Assembly: GCF_003991585.1 (NCBI RefSeq)
Contig: NZ_PQSP01000003.1
Coordinates: 62,001-126,000 of the forward strand
Origin: Saezia sanguinis
GTDB taxonomy: Bacteria; Pseudomonadota; Gammaproteobacteria; Burkholderiales; Burkholderiaceae_C
DNA length: 64,000 nt
Direction of reading: 5' to 3'
The stretch's first letter is position 1. The number at the start of each line of letters is the position of its first letter. The position numbers were made by a program, and so were the translations under genes. Below the pieces are notes generated by a model, which saw only the letters and a list, made by a program, of their open reading frames with translations, was not told where the DNA came from and did not search any database. Positions 54,009-62,711 of this stretch are shown here, piece after piece.

Positions 54009-55211
54009 GTGGAACAAAGCCATGATAAATTGATTATGACCGTCAACGCCGGGTCTTCCAGCATCAAGATCGGTCTGTTTAAAGGCCACCCGGGCCAGGA
54101 CGTGCCGGTTCTATTTGCCGGCGCCAAATTCGATGGCATTGGCACCCTGCCACGCATGAAAGTCACCCGGGCTGACGGCTCTTTGGCAACTGAAAAGCAG
54201 TTTGACCCCAAGGAAGCGCATGACCAGATCACCGCATTCAAGCTGATCTTCCCGGCGCTGCTGTCTGAACTCCACGGGCAGGAGCCGGCACTGATCGCGC
54301 ACCGCATCGTGCACGGTGGCGAGCACTATACCGAACCGGTACTGATGAACCAGCACCACCTGCAGGAACTCAAAAAAGTGATTCCGCTGGCTCCCTTGCA
54401 CGAGCCTTTTAACCTGGCCCCAATTGAGCAGATACTCAAAAGCAACCCGACATTGCCGCAAGTGGCCTGTTTTGATACCGCATTTCATGCCAACCGCAGC
54501 GAACTGAGCATGCTGACCGGCCTGCCTTACAGCTACTATGAGCAAGGCATACGCCGCTACGGTTTTCATGGTTTGTCATTTGAATACATCAGCCATCAGT
54601 TGCACCACGTTGCGCCTTCCATTGCCAACGGCAAGGTCATCATTGCCCATCTGGGCTCCGGTGTTGGTCTGTGCTCCATTGAAAACGGAAAATGCGTTGA
54701 AGTCACCACCAGTTTTACCGCGCTGGACGGCGTCCCGATGGGCAGTCGCACCGGAACGCTCGACCCGGGCGTCATGCTGTACCTGGTTGGGCAGGGCAAA
54801 ACCTACGACGAGCTGGAAAATATCCTTTACCGCCAGTCCGGCTTGCTCGGTATTTCCGGGGTCAGCAACGATATGCGTACACTGCGCTCCAGTGGCGACA
54901 AACGGGCGCAGTTGGCTATTGATTATTTTGCCTACCACATTGCCCAGCAGATCGGCCGCCTGGCGGTTACCGTTGGCGGACTCGATGGCCTGGTATTCAC
55001 CGCAGGCATTGGTGAAAAAGACGCCAAATTACGCAGCCAGGTGGTCCGTTACCTTGAGCCGATTTTCAAACTGGAACTCGATGAGCAGGCCAATGAGGGC
55101 AATGCTTTTCAGATATCTTCCGGCGAAAGCCAGGCACCGGTACTCGTCATCCCGACAGATGAAGAAAGCATGCTCGCCAAACATGCATGGAAAATCTATA
55201 ACAAGCTGTAA
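54009..55211 (+). CDS. ackA: Acetate kinase
   Basis: Transfers phosphate between acetyl-phosphate and ADP, giving ATP. The 400-residue protein has the ASKHA signature IMTVNAGSSSIKIGLF near the N-terminus, RIVHGGEHYTEPV, ACFDTAFHAN, RRYGFHGLSFEYISHQL, IIAHLGSGVGLCSIENGKCVEVTTSFTALDGVPMGSRTGTLDPGV and VFTAGIGEKDAKLR. It starts with GTG after AGGAG. With pta it forms a two-gene acetyl-CoA to acetate pathway, ended by a terminator at 55252. Confidence 0.96.
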   Translation: MEQSHDKLIMTVNAGSSSIKIGLFKGHPGQDVPVLFAGAKFDGIGTLPRMKVTRADGSLATEKQFDPKEAHDQITAFKLIFPALLSELHGQEPALIAHRIVHGGEHYTEPVLMNQHHLQELKKVIPLAPLHEPFNLAPIEQILKSNPTLPQVACFDTAFHANRSELSMLTGLPYSYYEQGIRRYGFHGLSFEYISHQLHHVAPSIANGKVIIAHLGSGVGLCSIENGKCVEVTTSFTALDGVPMGSRTGTLDPGVMLYLVGQGKTYDELENILYRQSGLLGISGVSNDMRTLRSSGDKRAQLAIDYFAYHIAQQIGRLAVTVGGLDGLVFTAGIGEKDAKLRSQVVRYLEPIFKLELDEQANEGNAFQISSGESQAPVLVIPTDEESMLAKHAWKIYNKL

Positions 55212-55251
55212 ACGCCTGCATTTTTCTGTGTGATTCTGTGTGAGTTTGTTG

Positions 55252-55286
55252 AAAAGCCCGGCCAGCTACTCTGCCCGGGCTTTTTT
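55252..55286 (+). terminator. Rho-independent terminator after ackA
   Basis: AAAAGCCCGG pairs with CCGGGCTTTT around a short loop (55252-55286), followed by a T run, about 40 bases past the stop. Confidence 0.88.
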
Positions 55287-55334
55287 ATCGGCACGTATCA
55301 ATCAGCCAGCAGGAAAACCAGAACCCCGGAGATA

Positions 55335-55368
55335 CAAAAACGCCAGGTTGATATACCCGGCGTTTTAT
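55335..55368 (-). terminator. Terminator of the 55391 small gene
   Basis: On the minus strand AAAACGCCGGG pairs with CCTGGCGTTTTT (one bulge) and a T run follows. It lies just past the stop of the small membrane protein gene. Confidence 0.7.
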
Positions 55369-55390
55369 TCAAATGGCAGAATAGGCCTTA

Positions 55391-55609
55391 TCAATTTTCA
55401 GCGCCAGCCACCGCGTCTGTCTTCTGGTTATTTTGCTGTTCTTGCCTGGCTTGCTTTTTCAAGCGGTCTTCTTCCATCAGCGCATTGTACAAATCCACTG
55501 TCGGCACACAGTTACATGCCCTGGACTTGTCCGGCAATACACGCCAAAACAGGTAGGTCACCACAAAAAAGATCAGCAAAGGCCATAAAGACAACAGGTG
55601 TTGCATCAT
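55391..55609 (-). CDS. Small single-pass membrane protein
   Basis: A 72-residue protein of unknown family: a hydrophobic N-terminal helix (LLSLWPLLIFFVVTYLFWRVL, about residues 5-25), then a short Cys-containing loop (SRACNCVP) and a charged helical tail (ALMEEDRLKKQARQEQQNN). It is supported by an AAAGG-like ribosome site, a clean amphipathic layout and a terminator directly after it. It could be a membrane-complex subunit; nothing in the neighbourhood names it. Confidence 0.6.
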   Translation of the reverse strand: MMQHLLSLWPLLIFFVVTYLFWRVLPDKSRACNCVPTVDLYNALMEEDRLKKQARQEQQNNQKTDAVAGAEN

Positions 55610-55697
55610 ACAGGCAACCTTTCAGCAAAAACCGCAGATGGGTGTAATATATTACCTTACATTGCCACTGTTTGCAGCACCACAAAAGTGCCGCTGG

Positions 55698-56297
55698 TCA
55701 GGGTAACAGAAAATGTTCGCGGTAATACTTCAGCTCGTCAATCGACTCCTGCACATCGGCCAGCGCGGTATGTGCCTGGCGTTTTTTAAAATTCTTATAC
55801 ACCTCAGGCTTCCAGCGCCGGGCCAGTTCTTTCAGCGTGCTGACATCCAGGTTGCGGTAGTGCAGGTAATCTTCCAGTTTCGGCGTGTACTTCACCAGAA
55901 AACGCCGGTCCTGCCCGATCGTGTTACCGCACAGGGGGGAGGCTTTCTCCGGCACGTATTGCTTCACAAAAGCCAGCGTCTGCTGCTCTGCCTCTTCTTC
56001 AGTCACCGTGGATGCCTTCACACGCTCAATCAAACCGCTCTTGCCATGCGTTGACTGGTTCCATGCGTCCATCGCATTGAGCACTTCATCGCTTTGGTGA
56101 ATCGCAAAAACCGGCCCTTGCACGCAGATAGATAAATCCGCATTGGTTACAATAACAGCCATTTCGATAATGCGGTCATGCTCTGGGTTCAATCCGGTCA
56201 TTTCCAGGTCCATCCAGACCAGATTCAAGTCGTGTTTTACCAGTTGCACGGCTGGTGTTTCAATTTGTGCATTGCTAATTTCGTCATTCATCCCCAT
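55698..56297 (-). CDS. orn: Oligoribonuclease
   Basis: A 199-residue DEDDh 3'-5' exoribonuclease that removes the final RNA dinucleotides, including pGpG from c-di-GMP turnover. It has [27 protein letters not shown] (first D/E), [14 protein letters not shown] and the last motif [29 protein letters not shown] with the catalytic His and Asp. The start at 56297 has AGGGA before it. Divergent from the M48 peptidase gene; the cluster orn, M48, rsgA is typical of Burkholderiales. Confidence 0.97.
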   Translation of the reverse strand: MGMNDEISNAQIETPAVQLVKHDLNLVWMDLEMTGLNPEHDRIIEMAVIVTNADLSICVQGPVFAIHQSDEVLNAMDAWNQSTHGKSGLIERVKASTVTEEEAEQQTLAFVKQYVPEKASPLCGNTIGQDRRFLVKYTPKLEDYLHYRNLDVSTLKELARRWKPEVYKNFKKRQAHTALADVQESIDELKYYREHFLLP

Positions 56298-56346
56298 ATT
56301 GTCCCTGATCCGTACTTTTTCTGGTTATTTCTCTTAAACTGCCACT

Positions 56347-57633
56347 ATGACTCTCAGTATTTTTACCTCTTCGCCGTCATCCACGCTGTTTTTCGGGCTG
56401 TTCATTGTCTTAACACTTGCCACCCTGGCCATCAAATGCTGGTTGTCGTGGCGGCAAATCCGCAGTGTCAAACAGCACCGGGCTCATGTGCCGGTCGATT
56501 TTACCGGTCACGTCACCCTCTCCAGCCACCAGCGTGCGGCTGATTATACGGTTGCACAACAGCGGTTTGGCATGCTGGAGTCAGCATGGAGCACATTGCT
56601 GCTGCTGGGCTGGACCGTATTTGGCGGTTTGAACCTGCTGAACCACATTGTGCAGCCCCTGACAGGAAGCGGGCTATGGTACGGCATTGTGCTGATCCTG
56701 GCATTTTTCCTGATCAATGGCATACTCGGCCTGCCCTGGAGCCTGTGGAGCACTTTCCGGCTGGAACACCGGTTTGGCTTCAATAATATGACTGCCGGTT
56801 TATGGGTCAGGGATTTGATTCTGTCCACCGTCATCGGGCTGATTCTCGGTGTGCCGATCCTGGCCCTGATCTTATGGCTGATGGGTGCTGCCGGTTCATT
56901 GTGGTGGCTGTGGGCCTGGCTGGCATTTGCCGCCTGGCAGTTGCTGCTGATGGTGCTGTTTCCTGTTGTGATTGCGCCGCTGTTTAACAAATTCAAACCG
57001 CTGGAAGATGGCACGCTGTTACAGCGTGCCACCAACCTGATGCAACGCTGCGGCTTTCAGGCCAAAGGCTTTTTTGTAATGGATGGCTCCAAACGCAGTG
57101 CGCACTCCAACGCGTACTTTACCGGCATGGGCAAATCCAAACGGGTGGTTTTTTATGACACACTGCTGACCAAACTGACCCCGGATCAAATGGAAGCCGT
57201 ACTGGCGCATGAGCTGGGGCACTTTCATTACAAGCACATTACCAAACGCATCGTGATGATCATGGTGCTGAGCCTGCTGGCTTTTGCCGTTCTGGGCTGG
57301 CTGTCACAACAGGTCTGGTTTTATACGGCCCTGGGTGTGCAAATGAACACACAGGCCCCGAACAGCGCACTGGCATTGCTGCTGTTCATGCTGGCCGGTC
57401 CTGTGTTCACCTTTTTCATTGCCCCCATTGCCGCACAGTTTTCACGTAAAGACGAATTCCAGGCCGATGCCTACGCCTGCCAGCAGGCCAATGGAGAAGA
57501 TCTGCGCTCGGCCCTGTTGCGGCTGTATGAAGACAATGCCTCTACCCTCACACCCGACCGGCTGTTTGCCAGGTTCTACTATTCACATCCGCCGGCAGTT
57601 GAAAGGCTGGCGCATCTGAACGCACAGACATGA
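56347..57633 (+). CDS. M48-family membrane metalloprotease (Ste24-like)
   Basis: A 428-residue multi-helix protease with the zinc motif HELGHFHYKH (AVLAHELGHFHYKHITKRIV, about residue 290) and a second metal-ligand segment RKDEFQADAYACQQ. Helices before and after the motif follow the Ste24p/CAAX-protease layout, and the sequence ENAFPTG-like segment appears as RSAHSNAYFTGMGKSKRVVFYDTLL. Substrates in bacteria are unclear. It is 21 bases upstream of rsgA. Confidence 0.93.
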   Translation: MTLSIFTSSPSSTLFFGLFIVLTLATLAIKCWLSWRQIRSVKQHRAHVPVDFTGHVTLSSHQRAADYTVAQQRFGMLESAWSTLLLLGWTVFGGLNLLNHIVQPLTGSGLWYGIVLILAFFLINGILGLPWSLWSTFRLEHRFGFNNMTAGLWVRDLILSTVIGLILGVPILALILWLMGAAGSLWWLWAWLAFAAWQLLLMVLFPVVIAPLFNKFKPLEDGTLLQRATNLMQRCGFQAKGFFVMDGSKRSAHSNAYFTGMGKSKRVVFYDTLLTKLTPDQMEAVLAHELGHFHYKHITKRIVMIMVLSLLAFAVLGWLSQQVWFYTALGVQMNTQAPNSALALLLFMLAGPVFTFFIAPIAAQFSRKDEFQADAYACQQANGEDLRSALLRLYEDNASTLTPDRLFARFYYSHPPAVERLAHLNAQT

Positions 57634-57654
57634 ACAACCTGATGCCATCACTAC

Positions 57655-58551
57655 ATGAATAAGCAGCTTGCCGCGGGCCTGATTACCAGTGCGTTTGGCC
57701 GCCATTATCAACTGGAAATTGAGGACGGCAAACGGCTGCTGGCGCATCCGCGCGGCAAAAAAAGTGAAGCGGTGGTCGGAGACAAGGTTCTGTGGCAGCT
57801 CAGCCAGGATGAGGCGGTGATCGAAAAAATCCTGCCCCGGCACAACCTGATGTACCGGCAGGATGAGGTCCGCACCAAAGCATTTGCCGCCAATCTGGAC
57901 CAGGTCCTGATCATGATTGCAGCAGAACCTGAGTTTTCAGAAAACCAACTGAGCCGCTCACTGATTGCCGCTGAGGCAGAGCACATTGATGTCCTGATTG
58001 TGCTGAATAAGGCCGATCTCACCGCACCTTTTGAAAAAGCGCTGCAACGCCTGCAGCCCTATCTCAAAATGGGCTATACCATCATCACCACATCGTTGCA
58101 GCATGCACAGCCGACCGAATCCATCATGCCGCACCTGAACGGGAAAACGACACTGGTACTAGGCCCCTCAGGCGCTGGCAAAAGCACACTGATCAATGCA
58201 TTGATCCCCGATGCACAGGCGCAGACCGGGGAACTCTCCAAAGCGCTGAAATCAGGCAAGCACACCACCACCACCTCACAGTGGTACTGGCTGCCGGATC
58301 ATCAGGGCGCCGTCATTGATTCTCCGGGGTTTCAGGAATTTGGCCTACACCATATTGACTCGGGGCATCTGGCTTCACTGATGCCGGATTTGCGCGAGCA
58401 CGTTACAGAATGCCGGTTTTATAATTGCACCCATCTGCATGAGCCGGGTTGCGGCATCATCAAAGCGGTAGAAAATAACAGCATTTCAGAAGCGCGCTAT
58501 AAAATCTACTGCGATGTGATGCAAGATCTGCTCAGCGCCGCCAGGTATTAA
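57655..58551 (+). CDS. rsgA: Ribosome small subunit GTPase RsgA
   Basis: A 298-residue circularly permuted GTPase that checks late 30S maturation. An N-terminal OB fold (GRHYQLEIEDGKRLLAHPRGKKSEAVVGDKVLW, first part) precedes the permuted G domain: G4 VLNKADL, G5-like SLQH, G1 GPSGAGKSTLINAL and G3 DSPGFQEFG, followed by the zinc site CRFYNCTHLHEPGC. It shares a transcript with the upstream M48 protease. Confidence 0.95.
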   Translation: MNKQLAAGLITSAFGRHYQLEIEDGKRLLAHPRGKKSEAVVGDKVLWQLSQDEAVIEKILPRHNLMYRQDEVRTKAFAANLDQVLIMIAAEPEFSENQLSRSLIAAEAEHIDVLIVLNKADLTAPFEKALQRLQPYLKMGYTIITTSLQHAQPTESIMPHLNGKTTLVLGPSGAGKSTLINALIPDAQAQTGELSKALKSGKHTTTTSQWYWLPDHQGAVIDSPGFQEFGLHHIDSGHLASLMPDLREHVTECRFYNCTHLHEPGCGIIKAVENNSISEARYKIYCDVMQDLLSAARY

Positions 58552-58600
58552 ACCGTTTTCTGATTTTCGATACACCCATTTTTATAAATTCATCCAAACT

Positions 58601-59233
58601 ATGCTCAGCACGCTGATTCTCTACAGCATCACATGGTTCGCCGTCTCCGTTATGCCCGGCCCCAGCATGATGCTGATGCTGGCCAATGGCCTGACCAAAA
58701 ACAAACGGCTGGTGATTATGGGCATGCTGGGTGCAAACCTGTCCAGCATCACCATCATCAGTGCTGTCGCCGTCGGACTGGGGGCACTGTTGCAGGCCTC
58801 GGAAGCCCTGTTTTCCCTGATCAAATGGATTGGTGTGGCCTACCTGCTGTGGCTGGCCTGGCAAATGTGGCATGCTGAGCCCAAAGCCATTGAAACAACC
58901 GCGCCGCGGGAAACCCCTTTCACCAAAGCTTACACACCACTGCAGGCCTTCAGGCGGTGTTTGCTGGTCGGCATTACCAACCCCAAGGGCATTTTGTTTT
59001 TTACGGCTTTTTTACCGCAGTTTATTCACATCAGCCAGCCACAGATTCCGCAATATGCCGCACTGGCGGTCATTACGGTCGTTATCGACAGCGCCTGCAT
59101 GGTCTGTTACGCTGCTGGTGGCATGCAGGCAGCCAAACTGCTCACAGGCACCAACCTGAAGCGGCTTAACCGCTGCTCAGCAATCATCATGACCTGCATG
59201 GCCGGTGGGCTGGCGCTGTACCGTAAATCATGA
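58601..59233 (+). CDS. LysE/RhtB-family amino-acid exporter
   Basis: A 210-residue protein with six hydrophobic segments. The N-terminal helix has the family pattern SVMPGPSMMLMLANGLTKNKRLVIMGMLGANLSS, followed by GALLQASEALFSLIKWIGVAYLLWLAWQMW and FRRCLLVGITNPKGILFFTAFLPQF, all typical of LysE/RhtB translocators that export amino acids such as homoserine, threonine or leucine. No regulator is adjacent; the substrate is not assigned. It is 49 bases after rsgA. Confidence 0.9.
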   Translation: MLSTLILYSITWFAVSVMPGPSMMLMLANGLTKNKRLVIMGMLGANLSSITIISAVAVGLGALLQASEALFSLIKWIGVAYLLWLAWQMWHAEPKAIETTAPRETPFTKAYTPLQAFRRCLLVGITNPKGILFFTAFLPQFIHISQPQIPQYAALAVITVVIDSACMVCYAAGGMQAAKLLTGTNLKRLNRCSAIIMTCMAGGLALYRKS

Positions 59234-59335
59234 TTCATCATTGACGGCAAATGACTCCAAGTCAGTTGGCGATAAACGAGATGCAATACATTGCCCATGC
59301 CACGCAAGTGGCACAACAGCCATCAGCTTGAAAGC

Positions 59336-60502
59336 TCAGTTAAACCGCAAACGGACAATCAACACATCCGGCCGCGCCGTATTGCGCATTGGTGGCCCCC
59401 AGGTGCCAGCCCCGGCCGAAACCAGATAATGTGTCTCTGACCGTGTGGAATAACCATACGGGTTTTCAAACACCCTGGCCACAATCAGGTTGACTGGCCA
59501 TATCTGCCCGTTATGCGTATGCCCGGAAAGCTGCAATGCTGTGCCAGCTCTTTCAGCTTCATCCAGGTGCTGCGGCTGGTGATCCAGCACAATCAGCGGC
59601 AATTGTCTGTGCGCGGACGGTACCGCTTCCAAAACCTCTGCTAAAGGCGCTCTTTCCGCATGGGTGAAACGGGGTTTGGAATAATCATCCCGTCCCACCA
59701 GCAACAGCTGGTTCTCAAGTACGGCCCAGTCATCACGCAAGATACGAATACCCACCTGCTCAAGAATTTCCTGGCTTTCACTGGCCTGGCCTGAAATATA
59801 TTCATGGTTGCCTAAAATACCCCAGACACCCAGCGGTGGCTGCACCTGCGCAATCGCATCACGCATGGCATCCAGGTCCAGCAGAATATGGTCATCCAGC
59901 ACATCCCCCAGAAAAAATACCGCATCCGGCTGGTGTGGGGCAATCAGACCCATCGCCCGCGACAGCCTGGCTGCGGGCAGGGTACGCCCCAAGTGCAGGT
60001 CAGACAAAGCGGCAATGGTCAGCGTTTTGCCTTGCAACTCCGGTTGCTGCGTTGGCACTGTCACATCAAACTCACGGACAACCGGATATGCCGCATTGAT
60101 CCACCCCGCTGCGCCCAACATGACGGTGAGAACCACAACAGCCATGCAAGCCAAATAGCGTGGCCGCTGCCTGTGTTTTTGAGAAGAATTTTGAAAGTAA
60201 TTTTGAGAAGAAGCGCGAAACAGGCGCCGTATGATGACCACACCATCAGCCACCAGCACCATCAAAAACACATAAATGAAGACGCCTATCCAGATCGCCC
60301 CGATCCGCAATAAAGTCATCGCCCATGGCGACGCACTTGAACTGAGATAGCCAAACGGAAAACATGCGGCAATGAACAGCAGCACCAGACAGGTAATCAC
60401 CCGCACCCGGCCGCTGCCGCGCAAAGCGCGCCAAAACCACCAAATAATCCAGAAGTTGATACAACAGTAAACAAGTGCGACATAGAAAAAAAACAGCGGC
60501 AT
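59336..60502 (-). CDS. Membrane-anchored metallophosphoesterase (YkuE-like)
   Basis: A 388-residue protein with four hydrophobic N-terminal segments (residues 2-100 and about 120-140) and a catalytic domain. The dimetal motifs are SDLHLGRT (about residue 175), GDVLDDH, GNHEYI, VLDHQPQHL and GHTHNGQIWP. The membrane-anchored calcineurin-like group includes YkuE-type and lipid phosphatases or UDP-diacylglucosamine hydrolases; the substrate is not clear. It is convergent with the LysE gene and downstream of the Nudix gene. Confidence 0.88.
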   Translation of the reverse strand: MPLFFFYVALVYCCINFWIIWWFWRALRGSGRVRVITCLVLLFIAACFPFGYLSSSASPWAMTLLRIGAIWIGVFIYVFLMVLVADGVVIIRRLFRASSQNYFQNSSQKHRQRPRYLACMAVVVLTVMLGAAGWINAAYPVVREFDVTVPTQQPELQGKTLTIAALSDLHLGRTLPAARLSRAMGLIAPHQPDAVFFLGDVLDDHILLDLDAMRDAIAQVQPPLGVWGILGNHEYISGQASESQEILEQVGIRILRDDWAVLENQLLLVGRDDYSKPRFTHAERAPLAEVLEAVPSAHRQLPLIVLDHQPQHLDEAERAGTALQLSGHTHNGQIWPVNLIVARVFENPYGYSTRSETHYLVSAGAGTWGPPMRNTARPDVLIVRLRFN

Positions 60503-60619
60503 GGTATCAGATATAAAGTGTAGTTCTGTGAATTGTCTGCCAAGAAATCATGCGTGCTCCCGCCTGAGAGCAAACGGTTTACCACATCACCATATTACAT
60601 CATGGGCCTAAATACCCGA

Positions 60620-61342
60620 TTATTTATCTGCCCGCAAAAACCAGTACAGATTACGCAGCATAGCCGCTGTCGCCCCCCAGATGAAATAACGCCGGTTGCC
60701 TTTCACATAATCCATGGAAAGCCAGCGCCTGGTCACGGGTGTACCATCGGGCCTGGCCAGCACAGTCTCATGCCAGCGATGGTTGGCCGGCGTCATCAGG
60801 AAAGACAGCGGCACTGTAAACGCCTCAGCCACTTCATCGGTCTGCAGTGTCAAAGGCGCATTTTCAGGCACCATCCCCACCACAGGCGTCACCTCATAAG
60901 CGGTCCCCGTCAGGTACTGCGGCAACGCACCCAGCACATCGACCTGTGCCGGTGCAATGCCAACCTCCTCCCAAGTTTCACGCAATGCGGCAGTCACAGC
61001 ACTGTCATCCTGCGGATCCAGGCGCCCGCCGGGAAAACTGATCTGCCCGGCATGATCTTTCAGATGCATGCTGCGCTGCGTCAGCAAAACAGACAACTCC
61101 GGCCTGCCTTCAAAAGTGGATGCGATCGGTATCAGCACGGCTGCTGAGCGCAAAGGCTTTTGCAGATAAAAAGGCTCCAGGTCCTGCACATCATGATGCC
61201 AATGTTGCGGTGGATAGAGAAATCGATCACGCAGATAATGCTCGCTCAACTGAGACGCATTTAACGCAGGCAGGTCAGTATCTACCTTGACAACAGGCAC
61301 TTCCATGGGGTTTCGAATCAGGTATCTTGGAGAATTACTCAC
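60620..61342 (-). CDS. Nudix CoA pyrophosphatase (NudL/YeaB-like)
   Basis: A 240-residue hydrolase with the Nudix box GGRLDPQDDSAVTAALRETWEEVG (in parts GGRLDP and RETWEEVG, about residues 106-130) and the CoA-type upstream motif LTQRSMHLKDHAGQISFPGG, which sets the NudL/YeaB CoA diphosphatase group apart. The N-terminal segment of about 60 residues is a normal extension in Betaproteobacteria. It probably hydrolyses CoA or its derivatives to 4'-phosphopantetheine. The next gene upstream is the pilin-like protein (13 bases away). Confidence 0.9.
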   Translation of the reverse strand: MSNSPRYLIRNPMEVPVVKVDTDLPALNASQLSEHYLRDRFLYPPQHWHHDVQDLEPFYLQKPLRSAAVLIPIASTFEGRPELSVLLTQRSMHLKDHAGQISFPGGRLDPQDDSAVTAALRETWEEVGIAPAQVDVLGALPQYLTGTAYEVTPVVGMVPENAPLTLQTDEVAEAFTVPLSFLMTPANHRWHETVLARPDGTPVTRRWLSMDYVKGNRRYFIWGATAAMLRNLYWFLRADK

Positions 61343-61354
61343 TGTTCGGTACTT

Positions 61355-61768
61355 TTATTTTAAAGTTTCTTCCCGCAGCCGTAGCGTCTGCCCTTTTCCG
61401 CCCGTCACAATATATTCACCATCCGACACATAGCGCCAGCGCACCACAAACTGGTCTGACGCAACTTGATAAACCAGCGCACGGTAGGCACTGTCTTGGG
61501 CTGGTGAAGCACATGACTGAACGGCAGCCAAATCCGGTGTATGGGGACATTCAACACTCCTCCAGCCTTCAGGCATCAAAGGGCAGCCCGCTTCTGTCTG
61601 ACAGGCTTGCTGGATCGGTTCCAGCGCATCCAGCAGGTTCTGTCTGACCCGGTATGAGGCATAATTCAGCGACGTATAAGCCAGTACGATGAAAAAAACG
61701 ATCAGCGCCACAATGGATATCACACTGATACCTTTTTGCTTACGTGAATTCAAACACTTCTTATCCAT
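61355..61768 (-). CDS. Membrane-anchored hypothetical protein with pilin-like N-terminus
   Basis: A 137-residue protein I do not recognise. A short basic start (MDKKCLNSRKQKG) is followed by one hydrophobic helix ISVISIVALIVFFIVLAYTS and then a soluble outside domain with four cysteines (CQTEAGC, SVECP, SCASP) and a C-terminal beta-rich part (FVVRWRYVSDGEYIVTGG). The KG before the helix resembles a type IV prepilin cleavage site, but the usual Glu at mature position 5 is Ser. Minor pilin or a simple anchored protein are the options. It probably shares a transcript with the Nudix gene. Confidence 0.6.
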   Translation of the reverse strand: MDKKCLNSRKQKGISVISIVALIVFFIVLAYTSLNYASYRVRQNLLDALEPIQQACQTEAGCPLMPEGWRSVECPHTPDLAAVQSCASPAQDSAYRALVYQVASDQFVVRWRYVSDGEYIVTGGKGQTLRLREETLK

Positions 61769-61910
61769 TGGATGACTCTTTTACAACTGATAGTGAAGAA
61801 TGATACACAATGTCATTTTCACATACAGTCCCTTGCAAATAAACCTTACGCCATCAGGTATGCCCGCCCCATCAACCCAGACGGTTCTGCCGGATACTCT
61901 GCAACATAAA

Positions 61911-61936
61911 CAAAAAGGCGCATCAGCGCCCTTTTG
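61911..61936 (-). terminator. Rho-independent terminator after the FMN reductase gene
   Basis: AAAAGG-CGC (61912-61921) pairs with GCGCCCTTTT with one bulged C and a four-base loop; in the minus direction a T5 run follows. It lies about 25-50 bases past the stop. Confidence 0.75.
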
Positions 61937-61960
61937 TGATTGCTATACGCTGACAGTGTG

Positions 61961-62515
61961 TTACGAGTTGATTTTTTTAACCCATGCAACATAGGCATCC
62001 ACCCAGCTTTGCAGGAACTTCTTCGTCCCCTCATTGATGATGTTGCCCTGTGCATCAATCATTTCTTCTCTGAATTGCAAAAACACTTCAGGCTGGGTCA
62101 GTGTAGGCATTGCCAGAAAAGTCAGCACATTGCGCAAATGCTGTTGTGCCAGCGCGCTGCCAATGGCCCCCGGGCTGGTGCCCAGAACACCCGCCGGCTT
62201 GCCCTGCCATGCACTCTGCCCATAGGGGCGTGATCCCTGGTCCAGCGCATTTTTTAACACGCCTGGAATAGAGCGGTTGTATTCGGGCGTTACAAAAATA
62301 ACGCCTTGCGAGGCTGCAATCGCCTGCTTAAATTTCAACACCGGTTCCGGTGTTGCACTGTCGAAATCCTGGTTATATAAGGGCAGGTTGCCAATTTCAA
62401 CAAACTCGGCCTGAAACTCTTTGGGTAACAACTTGGTCAGTGCAACAGCCACCTGACGGTTCATGGATTCTTTACGCAAACTTCCAACAACTACTGCAAT
62501 TTTATAAGTACTCAT
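61961..62515 (-). CDS. NAD(P)H-dependent FMN reductase
   Basis: A 184-residue flavodoxin-like reductase. The FMN phosphate loop is VVVGSLRKESMNRQVA near the N-terminus, followed by VFVTPEYNRSIPGVLKNALDQGSRP and GKPAGVLGTSPGAIGSALAQQHLRNVL, the pattern of the NADPH-dependent FMN reductase / ChrR-azoreductase family. The start at 62515 follows GGGAG; an earlier start at 62539 is unsupported. It could detoxify quinones, chromate or azo compounds; the specific role is not set. Confidence 0.9.
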   Translation of the reverse strand: MSTYKIAVVVGSLRKESMNRQVAVALTKLLPKEFQAEFVEIGNLPLYNQDFDSATPEPVLKFKQAIAASQGVIFVTPEYNRSIPGVLKNALDQGSRPYGQSAWQGKPAGVLGTSPGAIGSALAQQHLRNVLTFLAMPTLTQPEVFLQFREEMIDAQGNIINEGTKKFLQSWVDAYVAWVKKINS

Positions 62516-62711
62516 ATCCGACTCCCTGTTTAAGAGCAATCATACAAACATCTTCCGGCCAAGGCCTGTAACTTCCATGTCATTATGCCCTGCGCATGGA
62601 CGCCATGATGAATGTACGTTTAATTAAAAGCCATTCAGACCGCTTCAGATTGTTTTGTTGACCTCTATTATTCAATCTGTTGAATGGTACTTGGTTAACT
62701 TACTGCACTGT

